In this document: piece by piece, positions 1 to 6,779 of the stretch
How the letters are laid out: each line of letters begins with the position of its first letter
Position numbering within the stretch: position 1 is the stretch's first letter
From: Desmonostoc vinosum HA7617-LM4
Lineage (GTDB): Bacteria > Cyanobacteriota > Cyanobacteriia > Cyanobacteriales > Nostocaceae
DNA length: 59,662 nt
Direction of reading: 5' to 3'
Assembly (NCBI GenBank): GCA_019359515.1
Contig: JAHHHC010000036.1
Coordinates: 1-59,662 of the forward strand
Position numbers and translations under genes: made by a program
Notes under the pieces: model-generated
What the model was told of the DNA's origin: nothing
What the model saw: only the letters and a program-made list of their open reading frames with translations
Databases searched by the model: none

Positions 1-156
1 ACGATCGCACTCAGGTTTAGTCCATTTTCTGTCTCTCAAGTCAATCATGCTCTCATTATTTACTTCTATCATTCCCTCAGCGTCTGACTTACAGCAATGT
101 TAAGAAAGATGCGACTAATGGATAGCCACGTTGGGAAGGGGGGTTAATTTTTTCAT

Positions 157-180
157 AAAAAAACCCCCTACAGGGGGCTT
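157..180 (-). terminator. Rho-independent terminator of the cox operon
   Basis: Read on the minus strand, a GC-rich stem (AGCCCCC pairing with GGGGGTT around a TGTA loop) is followed by a run of seven T. It lies about 40 bases past the coxC stop codon, where the three-gene operon should end. Confidence 0.8.
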
Positions 181-221
181 GTTAAGTTGTTCACTCCACG
201 CGAACAACTATTAATTGATAC

Positions 222-845
222 TCAAAGTAAATACAGTAATCCGAACAAAATAATCCAAATCACGTCAACAAAGTGCCAGTAAATTTCAGCGGCTTCGATA
301 CCGAAGTGCTTTTCACTACTGTAGTGACCATGGACGCGCGATCGCCACAACACGGCAACAATTGCCAAAACACCGATGGTAACGTGCAACCCGTGGAAGC
401 CAGTCAAAACATAAAACGCACTGGCAAACAAGTTGGTAGTTAAACCAAATTCTAGATGGGTATATTCATATACCTGACCTACCAAGAAAATTGCCCCCAT
501 CGCCGCAGTAATCGCTAGCCAAGTACGCGCACCCCGCGTATCATTCTTTTTGATTGCAGTATCAGCGTTGTGCATCACAAAGCTACTAGCAATCAGATTG
601 ACCGTGTTAACTCCGGGTAGTAATAATTCCAACTCTGGTGTGCCTGCTGGCGGCCACACAGGTAAGGTAGCACGGAAAGCTAGATAAGCTCCGAACAAAC
701 CCATAAAAATCATTCCTTCAGCAATCAAGAAGACAATTAACCCAAACAGGCGATGGTCTGGATGTTCTTCGTGATGAACCGCCGCTTGGGCAGCGTGATG
801 ATGATTGAGTTCCGTTTTAGCTGGGTCAATTATTTGACTTTGCAT
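222..845 (-). CDS. coxC: Cytochrome c oxidase subunit III
   Basis: Subunit III of the aa3-type terminal oxidase, a membrane subunit that stabilises the catalytic core without carrying metals. The 207-residue protein has a short hydrophilic, His-rich N-terminus followed by about five membrane segments. Family hallmarks are visible: RLFGLIVFLIAEGMIFMG near residue 33, the FYVLTGFHGLHVTIG segment near 143-157, and the C-terminal EIYWHFVDVIWIILF helix. Length matches the short bacterial and cyanobacterial form. It is the last gene of a coxB-coxA-coxC operon on the minus strand. The 124-base gap from coxA contains GTGGGGA-type heptamer repeats, so it was probably lengthened by repeat insertion. 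A strong terminator follows. Assignment is by family motifs and gene order. Confidence 0.95.
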   Translation of the reverse strand: MQSQIIDPAKTELNHHHAAQAAVHHEEHPDHRLFGLIVFLIAEGMIFMGLFGAYLAFRATLPVWPPAGTPELELLLPGVNTVNLIASSFVMHNADTAIKKNDTRGARTWLAITAAMGAIFLVGQVYEYTHLEFGLTTNLFASAFYVLTGFHGLHVTIGVLAIVAVLWRSRVHGHYSSEKHFGIEAAEIYWHFVDVIWIILFGLLYLL

Positions 846-969
846 GAATTTTTATAAGTGAGTGGGGAGTGGGGAGTGGGGAGTAGGGAGTAGGGTTCGG
901 GGATTGGAGATCAGGGATTGGGAATCGGGATGTTATGAGAATTCTTTCCCAGTACCCAGTCCCCAGTCC
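846..969. repeat. Heptamer repeats between coxA and coxC
   Basis: The intergenic gap inside the cox operon contains four to five tandem heptamers of the form GTGGGGA/GTAGGGA around 860-895, followed by looser GGGGATTGG and CCCAGTCCCC motifs. They belong to the same repeat class as the arrays at 52517-52646 and 59503-59662. No coding potential is seen. Confidence 0.7.
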
Positions 970-2706
970 CTAGCCCCTATCTTCAGGGTTGGCAGCGACC
1001 GCCGGGTCGGGTTCTGCTCTTAAAACTGAGTTGGGGCCACCAGATAAGACAGGATTAGGATCAGATAAGGGTACACCTTCTTGGGCTTTTTCCAAACCGT
1101 AGTCATAAGGGCCTGTCACTAGTACTGGGAGTTGATCAAAATTTTCGATCGCAGGTGGTGAGGTAGTCATCCACTCTAAGGTTAATGCTCTCCAAGGATT
1201 ATTACCTGCTTTGTTTCCGTACAACCAACTCCAAATGGCGTTGAAGATGAAGGGAAATGTCGAAACCGCTAGGATATAAGCGCCGATGGTACAAATTTCG
1301 TTGAGAAATGTAAATTTGGGGTCGTATTGCGCGACACGGCGGTTCATGCCCATCATCCCCAGTTTATGCATGGGTAAGAAGGCCATATTTAAACCCACAA
1401 TTGTCAGGGCAAAGTGAACCTTACCCCAAAATTCGTTAAGCATCCGTCCCGTCATTTTGGGGAACCAGTGGTAAATCGCTGCATAAATGCCGAGGACACT
1501 ACCACCAAACAGGACGTAATGCAAGTGGGCGACGACAAAATAAGTGTCGTGGACGTGAATATCAAAAGGTACAGCTGCCAACATTACGCCGCTGATCCCG
1601 CCAATCACGAAGGTGCCTACAAAACCCATAGCAAACAACATAGCGCTGTTGAGTTGGATTTTGCCACCCCACATTGTTCCTAACCAGCTGAAAATCTTAA
1701 TTCCTGTGGGTACGGCGATGATCATCGTAGTGATCATGAAAAACATCCGCAACCAACCAGGGATACCACTGGTAAACATATGGTGCGCCCAAACGATTAG
1801 CCCCAAAAAGCTAATGGCTAGGGAGGAATAAGCGATCGCTTTATAGCCGAAAATCGGTTTACGCGAATGTACAGGAATAACTTCAGAAATTGCCCCAAAA
1901 AAAGGCAAAATCATAATATACACCGCTGGGTGGGAGTAAAACCAGAACATGTGCTGGTAAACAACCGGATCACCGCCTCCAGTTGGGTTAAAAAATGTTG
2001 TGCCGGCAATCAAGTCAAAAGCTAACAGAATTAAACCTGCTGCTAGTACTGGTGTCGATACCAGGGTTAACGCCGAGGTAGCAAACATCGCCCAACAAAA
2101 CAAGGGCAATTGATTGAAACCTAATCCCGGAGTCCGCATTTTTAGCATCGTCACCAGGAAATTAATTGCCCCCAAAATCGATGATGTACCCAACAGCAGA
2201 ACACTCATAATCCAGATTCCCTCACCCACTTGACCTGTGACCAAGCTTAAGGGGGGGTAAGAAGTCCAGCCGGCATCTGGGGCATCGCCTACCAATAAAC
2301 TAGCGATTAGCATCAAACCAGAAGGTGGGATCATCCAGAAGGCGACGGCATTGAGACGCGGGAATGCCATATCCTTGGCCCCAATCATCAGGGGAATCAG
2401 GAAATTAGCAAAACCAGCACCAGCTGGCACAATCCACAAAAAAATCATAATTGTGGCGTGCAGCGTAAACAAACTGTTGTAAACTTCCGGGCTGACAAAA
2501 TCTACATCTGGTGTTCGTAGTTCCGTGCGAACTAAGTCAGCTAAAACACCGCCAATACAGTAAAAAATGAACGTGGTGACTAGGTACTGAATCCCAATCA
2601 CCTTATGGTCGGTATTGAAGGTAAAGTAATCTTGCCATTTTCTGATCCCTGGCCCCTCAGCATGGGCAGGGATGTTGGCAGCTTCTTGCAACTGGGCTTG
2701 TGTCAT
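970..2706 (-). CDS. coxA: Cytochrome c oxidase subunit I
   Basis: Catalytic subunit of the proton-pumping aa3-type oxidase that reduces O2 to water in the respiratory or thylakoid membrane. The 578 residues carry about twelve membrane helices and all metal ligands: His83 (heme a), His259 with cross-linked Tyr263 in the HPAVY motif, His308/His309 (CuB), and His394 (heme a3) and His396 (heme a) in VVAHLHYVLF. The K-channel lysine is Lys337 in PTGIKIF. The D-channel glutamate of the mitochondrial type (HPEVY) is absent; the site reads Y257-S258-H-P, the signature of A2-type heme-copper oxidases. It lies 57 bases after coxB and before coxC. Filamentous cyanobacteria usually have several cox operons, and which paralogue this is cannot be settled from the window. 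Confidence 0.97.
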   Translation of the reverse strand: MTQAQLQEAANIPAHAEGPGIRKWQDYFTFNTDHKVIGIQYLVTTFIFYCIGGVLADLVRTELRTPDVDFVSPEVYNSLFTLHATIMIFLWIVPAGAGFANFLIPLMIGAKDMAFPRLNAVAFWMIPPSGLMLIASLLVGDAPDAGWTSYPPLSLVTGQVGEGIWIMSVLLLGTSSILGAINFLVTMLKMRTPGLGFNQLPLFCWAMFATSALTLVSTPVLAAGLILLAFDLIAGTTFFNPTGGGDPVVYQHMFWFYSHPAVYIMILPFFGAISEVIPVHSRKPIFGYKAIAYSSLAISFLGLIVWAHHMFTSGIPGWLRMFFMITTMIIAVPTGIKIFSWLGTMWGGKIQLNSAMLFAMGFVGTFVIGGISGVMLAAVPFDIHVHDTYFVVAHLHYVLFGGSVLGIYAAIYHWFPKMTGRMLNEFWGKVHFALTIVGLNMAFLPMHKLGMMGMNRRVAQYDPKFTFLNEICTIGAYILAVSTFPFIFNAIWSWLYGNKAGNNPWRALTLEWMTTSPPAIENFDQLPVLVTGPYDYGLEKAQEGVPLSDPNPVLSGGPNSVLRAEPDPAVAANPEDRG

Positions 2707-2763
2707 AAGAGTTAGTAGTCAGTTATCAGTTATCAGCTTGTTCACTGATAACTGTTCACTGAA

Positions 2764-3846
2764 CTAATGGTGAACTTGATGTATGATTTCAGGTTGGATT
2801 CCCATCTCCTTGGTGTAAGGAGAGAGAAATTCATGCGGGGATAAATCCGCAGGGTTGACAGCAACGGCTTGATTGAGTGTGTCCTTGCTGGCAACTAGTT
2901 GTTCTTGCATCCATTTATCAAATGCTTCTGGCGACTCGACTACTACTTGGGTTCTCATTGCACCGTGATAAGGGCCGCAAAGTTCAGCACAAATCAAGGT
3001 ATAATCACCCTGTTTGCTGGGTGTGAAGCGAATTTCGCTTTGTCTGCCAGGAATCGCATCTTGTTTCAAACGGAACTCTGGAACCCAGAAGGCATGGATG
3101 ACATCGTTAGCTGTCATGTTGATTTGCACTTCCCGCCCGATGGGAACGTGGAGTTCGCCAGTAGTAATCCCCGTTTCTGGATAAGTGAAAATCCAAGCGT
3201 ACTGGAGACCTGTGACGTTAACAAGTAATTCTGGTGGTTGCCCCGCTTTCTCAGGACTCGGCCCAATGGTGGGTGCAACACTCCCTACACCTGGGGCATT
3301 TTGTTTTTGGGGAATTTGGTCGGCATTGCGGACTGTTGCTGTTGCTGGGTCTTGCATTGCCTGATCAGATTTTTCTTGGTTGAGGTTGGGTTCGGTGCTG
3401 CTAGGAGTATCGTTTAGAGTAGCAGCGATCGCAGCCCCATGCATTTTCATTGATTGTTGAGAAACCGGGGCTTCATGAATAGCATGGGGGTCGAAACCAC
3501 CGATATCGTTGTAAACTTCAAAGCTGTAAACAGAAATACCGATAACGATAATTGCTGGGATCGCCGTCCAGAGGATTTCTAGCGGCACATTGCCCTCAAC
3601 TGGCGGGCCGTCTTCATTGTCACCTGCACGCCGACGGTATTTAAATGCAGAGTAAATTAAGACACCTTCAACTATCAGGAATATCCCTGTAGAAACGATC
3701 ATCATCGTGTTGAAAAGACCATCTACTAAGACGGCTTCATCCGATGCGGCTGCTGGTAACAGACCGTGATTTTGACCGTACCAAAAGCTGACTAGCGTTA
3801 GTACGATGCCAATTAGTAATGTCCAGATTGAACTTGGAATCTTCAC
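2764..3846 (-). CDS. coxB: Cytochrome c oxidase subunit II
   Basis: Electron-entry subunit that receives electrons from cytochrome c or plastocyanin through a binuclear CuA centre. The 360-residue protein has two N-terminal membrane helices (about 8-23 and 45-66, plus a further hydrophobic stretch at 90-107) and a periplasmic or lumenal cupredoxin domain. CuA ligands are complete: His251, Cys286, Glu288, Cys290, His294 and Met297 (pattern CxExCxxxHxxM). A Gln/Pro/Thr-rich linker of about 80 residues (125-205) between the helices and the cupredoxin domain makes it longer than most subunit II proteins. It is the first gene of the minus-strand cox operon, so the promoter should lie in the 3847-4100 region. 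Confidence 0.96.
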   Translation of the reverse strand: MKIPSSIWTLLIGIVLTLVSFWYGQNHGLLPAAASDEAVLVDGLFNTMMIVSTGIFLIVEGVLIYSAFKYRRRAGDNEDGPPVEGNVPLEILWTAIPAIIVIGISVYSFEVYNDIGGFDPHAIHEAPVSQQSMKMHGAAIAATLNDTPSSTEPNLNQEKSDQAMQDPATATVRNADQIPQKQNAPGVGSVAPTIGPSPEKAGQPPELLVNVTGLQYAWIFTYPETGITTGELHVPIGREVQINMTANDVIHAFWVPEFRLKQDAIPGRQSEIRFTPSKQGDYTLICAELCGPYHGAMRTQVVVESPEAFDKWMQEQLVASKDTLNQAVAVNPADLSPHEFLSPYTKEMGIQPEIIHQVHH

Positions 3847-4318
3847 GGCTTACTTAAATGAATTTACTACGTTATCTCAAAGCTGCTCACTTACTAAGGT
3901 AGTCCAGGCTGTTAGATATGGAGTCTAGACTCCTGAAATTTTTATTAATTTTTTTTTGCTACCTAACCAATGTTGAGTGCAAAATGCTTAGCGGACAGTT
4001 AAGGTTCAGTTAACGGTTGTATATCTAAGAATATCTATGGAGACACGAAATTGAGAGTCTTTACAGTATCTATCAGATACTGACGCCAATCGATACAAAT
4101 CAGTGGAAAAATTTAAGATGCTTGTGTTAATATCTTAACTAATGTACTGTCCATAACTTCTGGATCAAAACTTACTGGACTTTGGATAAAGGTAATCATA
4201 CGCCTAGCCTAGCCCGGTTTCAAACTTTATTAGCTTGAATAAATTATCCAATTTGGAAAGCGAAGATCATTATTAGATTCTTCCTCACCTGCTCCCCAAA
4301 CTGATGGAATTTTTTTAG
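3847..4318. other. Upstream region of coxB
   Basis: A 472-base AT-rich gap between coxB and the DUF4359-like gene. It should hold the cox operon promoter on the minus strand. I see no clear sigma-70 pair, riboswitch, RNA gene or long repeat in it, only a GGAGTCTAGACTCC palindrome near 3922. Confidence 0.4.
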
Positions 4319-4699
4319 TTATTGCTGTTCAGCAGTGTAGGTATAAAAGTTATTAAATGCTCCTACAGTTTCAAATTTATAAGTAGGTATCCAAGAATCG
4401 ATTTTTAAGTTTGTGCGGTAAATAGTAAAAAGAAGATAGTTCTTACTCTCTGTAGTCCCAGCAATAATTTTTTGGATGTGCGGGTTAGCCGAATCAATCA
4501 GTTGATTGCACTTAAAATCTATAAATTTTTCTAATATTTTTGGCGTTTTATCACAAAAATCGGTTTTTAAGTATGCCGTCAACCGTTGCACAGCATACTC
4601 TTCATATTGAGCTTGACTAGGATTTGTCGTTGCCGACGCCACTCCCAAAACAACGAGTCCTGCTGCTCCAGCATATGCAATGATGTTTGAGGCTTTCAT
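4319..4699 (-). CDS. DUF4359-like exported or membrane-anchored protein
   Basis: The start at 4699 (MKASNIIAYAGAAG) gives 126 residues. The longer frame from 4786 adds 29 hydrophilic residues ahead of a clear signal or anchor sequence and is unlikely. Residues 5-23 form one hydrophobic segment. The rest is soluble with two cysteines (about 49 and 64 in the chosen frame), a GAFNNFYTY-like tail and an LLFTIYRTNL strand. The pattern resembles the cyanobacterial DUF4359 family of small proteins of unknown function, judged from memory of the family. It lies upstream of, and divergent from, tRNA-His. No biochemical role can be assigned. Confidence 0.65.
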   Translation of the reverse strand: MKASNIIAYAGAAGLVVLGVASATTNPSQAQYEEYAVQRLTAYLKTDFCDKTPKILEKFIDFKCNQLIDSANPHIQKIIAGTTESKNYLLFTIYRTNLKIDSWIPTYKFETVGAFNNFYTYTAEQQ

Positions 4700-4811
4700 G
4701 TTTGCCAAGTACGCATCTGTATAATCATTAGACTTGGGATCAACAAAGTCCGTTCCAGCTAAAAGACTTTGGATCAATATATCCAAAAAATGCTATATTC
4801 AGAAAATGAAT

Positions 4812-4885
4812 GGCGAGCGTAGCCAAGTGGTTAAGGCAGTGGATTGTGGTTCCACCACTCGCGGGTTCAAGTCCCGTCGTTCGCC
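4812..4885 (+). tRNA. tRNA-His (anticodon GTG)
   Basis: A complete cloverleaf is visible. The acceptor GCGAGCG pairs with CGTTCGC, with the extra 5-prime G (position -1, base 4812) opposite C73 that is diagnostic of tRNA-His. The anticodon stem GTGGA/TCCAC encloses loop TTGTGGT with anticodon GTG, and the T-arm contains GGTTCAAGTCC. The 3-prime CCA is not encoded. Confidence 0.95.
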
Positions 4886-5159
4886 CTGTATAAGCATACA
4901 GCAGTTTAATGCATACTTTGTTGGAAGCACATGCTTTGCTGCTGAAGAGTAATTACTGTCACTGTAGCAGGAATTTGTCATCTTGGAGCTTGAAAACCTA
5001 AAGCGATGACAAACGAAGCGTACTTACTATTAGCATAACTTATAAAAATATGCCGAAAACCCTCTCCGAACAGCAACGTAGTTGCATCCAAGCATACTTT
5101 AGGCAGGGGATGAAGGCTAATTAAGTCCTTTAAGACTCAGCCATGTTAAAATAGTTTAA

Positions 5160-5337
5160 TCAGTACAAGATTTAAAAACCTACCCCTGGACTGGGGGAAA
5201 GTTTACGCCCGAAAAACCTTGAGGAGATATCACTACGCCCTATGGGGCAAACGTAGTGAGCCGCGCGTACCTGTATAAACAGGATATTAAGTCCGTGAGG
5301 TCTTAAGAATCTCCGCACCTTTAGGTCGGAGAGTGTC
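5160..5337 (+). mobile_element. IS200/IS605-like right end (omega-RNA-like), transposase missing
   Basis: The segment carries a run of hairpins: CACTACG/CGTAGTG with an inner GCCC/GGGC (5231-5258), CCTG/CAGG (5270-5283), TTAAG..CC/GG..CTTAA around GTGA (5287-5306), and CTCCG.ACC/GGT.CGGAG (5311-5331), ending in GTGTCAA. This layout, with the AAGAATCTCCG block just before the end, resembles the right ends of cyanobacterial IS200/IS605 (tnpB) elements as I remember them, where the same region gives the omega-RNA guide scaffold. No tnpB or tnpA frame is present upstream; only a short frame (PTPGLGESLRPK..., stop near 5255) could be a TnpB C-terminal relic. The assignment is by resemblance. Confidence 0.45.
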
Positions 5338-5569
5338 AATTAAATACTGATGTATATCAGCAAATTTACATCAGGATTGTCTTTTGTCATTGGCCATTTG
5401 TCCTTTGATATACCAGGGTGTGTTATCGCACCAGCATAACGCACCATACTGGCGTGGCAAGGTTAAAAAAATGGTGTAATAAGTTTTCTTGTGGGATGAG
5501 ACGAAAAGCCCGCCACGGACGGGCTAGACGCCATTGGTGTCAACTTAACGTAAAAGTTATGTCCCGCAA

Positions 5570-5786
5570 GGAACTTCAGTTCCTCGCTAATAGCGAAAGT
5601 CATCTAAAGATGACTGAATATCTCCCAAGATTTTGAGTCTACTTCAGTAGACTTGAGCTAAGCTAAAAAACATCTAAATTACATAATCAAATTAAATAAA
5701 ACTCTTGTGGGGTGGGCATCTTGCCCGCCCTAATTATGTAAGTTATATATGGAACAGCTTATTAGCCAAGAAATTTATTTCTTGGC
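5570..5786. repeat. Four-hairpin module, copy A (interrupted)
   Basis: In order: H1 GGAAC-TTCA-GTTCC (5570-5583), H2 AGTCATC-TAAA-GATGACT, H3 AGTCTAC-TTCA-GTAGACT, then the 103-bp insertion, then H4 GCCAAGAAA-TTTA-TTTCTTGGC (5765-5786). The same four hairpins occur in the same order at 35808-35976, and in reverse at 15292-15460, with compensatory differences in every stem. Confidence 0.75.
5659..5761. mobile_element. 103-bp MITE-like element, copy 1
   Basis: Begins TAAGCTAAAAAAC and ends GGAACAGCTTA. The imperfect terminal inverted repeats share TAAGCT and ACATAAT, and the centre contains the palindromic GGGTGGGC..GCCCGCC. The copy at 32490-32592 differs at only two positions. It splits the four-hairpin core between H3 and H4, so it was the latest arrival here. 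Confidence 0.8.
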
Positions 5787-5982
5787 GGGTGAGGAAGCCA
5801 ACACCGAAGCTATTTCTAGCTTAAGTTGACACAAATGGCTTTTCGGTCCATCCCACAAGAGTTCTTTTTAATGCAACAAACATTTAAGGCTAGACATGCC
5901 AATACGATCTGGCGGTGCTTTAGACGCTAGTGGGTAGCTTATTTCCCTGCTCCCTGTTCCCTTTTATAAACACATAAATAAT

Positions 5983-6009
5983 GGAAGCAGATTAATTATA
6001 TCTGCTTCC
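5983..6009 (-). terminator. Hairpin downstream of the small membrane ORF
   Basis: A 10-bp perfect stem (GGAAGCAGAT/ATCTGCTTCC) with a 7-base loop lies 30 bases beyond the stop codon of the 38-residue ORF on the minus strand, followed by an AT-rich tract (CATTATTTATG). It probably terminates that transcript; the T-run is short. Confidence 0.5.
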
Positions 6010-6038
6010 TCAAAAGTTTTTCAATGCACTATCAACTA

Positions 6039-6155
6039 TTAAAAGAGGCCTAAAAGAAAGATAAAAGTCAATCCACAGAAGGCAAGCAAAGAAATGATCA
6101 TGATATTGCCTACGCTATGGTCAGTATTTGTTAACTTGTGTGTATTGTGAGTCAT
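6039..6155 (-). CDS. Small single-pass membrane protein, 38 aa
   Basis: A short frame: a polar N-terminus (MTHNTHKLTNTDHSVGN) and then one hydrophobic helix (about residues 17-38, IMIISLLAFCGLTFIFLLGLF) running to the C-terminus. The size and layout recall the low-molecular-weight subunits of thylakoid complexes, but I recognise no specific family. It is flanked downstream by a hairpin and sits alone between repeats and susA. The start is ATG; no strong Shine-Dalgarno is visible, which is common in cyanobacteria. The composition (one clean helix ending at the stop) is unlikely by chance, but conservation has not been tested. Confidence 0.5.
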   Translation of the reverse strand: MTHNTHKLTNTDHSVGNIMIISLLAFCGLTFIFLLGLF

Positions 6156-6779
6156 ATAAACCAACCCATGTTTTAACGGCTTTACGCTGAAATTATAACT
6201 AGGGTGGATCGCAATTAGTCTTGATTCAGTTAAAAATTGATATTAATTTATTTAAGTTTAAATGACAATCTATAATCTTAAAAAAATAGTTAATTTTTGT
6301 ATCAGCCTTAAGACTAATTTTCAGTCGTTTTGCTATTAGTTATGCCCGAAATTATTAGAGCTAAAGCTCTGATTCTAATTGTAGAATAGCTGATATATAT
6401 GTACGACAAAAATGAGTGTCAACACTCAATTAATGATTACAAAACTATAATAATCTGACTTGATTGATAAAATTATTTGCGTAGGTGGAGAGTGGAAAAG
6501 TTTTCAGTTACACCATTTGATGTTGTATATTTGCTAACATCTACCAAAAGAAAAGAAAATTGTATTCCTTTAGTTAGAGCAAAAAATACTGAGTTTTAGA
6601 ATAATCTAAGTGAAGACAAACAAGATTTAAGTACTACTGTAAAATAGTCACCAGTAGTCAACACAGATAAACATGTTTATCTGTGTTAATTAAGGTTTAT
6701 AGATGGTGTAACAAAAGGTAGACCTTACTAGTTTCACCTGGAAAATCAAAAAGCAAGATAGTCATTTAGTGGAGTTACT
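6156..6779. promoter_or_regulatory. Long AT-rich upstream region of susA
   Basis: A 624-base AT-rich leader without an ORF. It should contain the susA promoter(s). A short inverted repeat around TAAACATGTTTATCTGTG (6667-6685) is visible about 100 bases before the start. No riboswitch or known operator is recognised. Confidence 0.35.

Larger units (their letters stand above)
5488..5859. mobile_element. Outer inverted-repeat element of a nested stack
   Basis: The left end CTTGTGGGATG..CGAAAAGCC and the inner block CCATTGGTGTCAACTTA (5488-5547) are matched in inverse orientation by 5820-5859. The left arm carries an extra ~20-base GC-rich hairpin (CCCGCC..GGCGGG type). The element has no coding capacity. 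It encloses a four-hairpin core (5570-5786), which is split by a 103-bp element (5659-5761). It is interpreted as a non-autonomous MITE-like element; the parent IS is unknown. Confidence 0.6.

Noticed and set aside
4734-4981. Two frames over the tRNA-His gene
   Set aside because: Both read through the tRNA on either strand and have no domain; the tRNA explains the sequence.
5000-5340. Structured region considered as RNase P RNA, tmRNA or SRP RNA
   Set aside because: The expected conserved cores of those RNAs are not visible; the hairpins and the terminal block fit an IS200/IS605 right end better.
5418-5636. 72-residue frame
   Set aside because: It runs across the arm and hairpins of the nested element and codes no recognisable protein.
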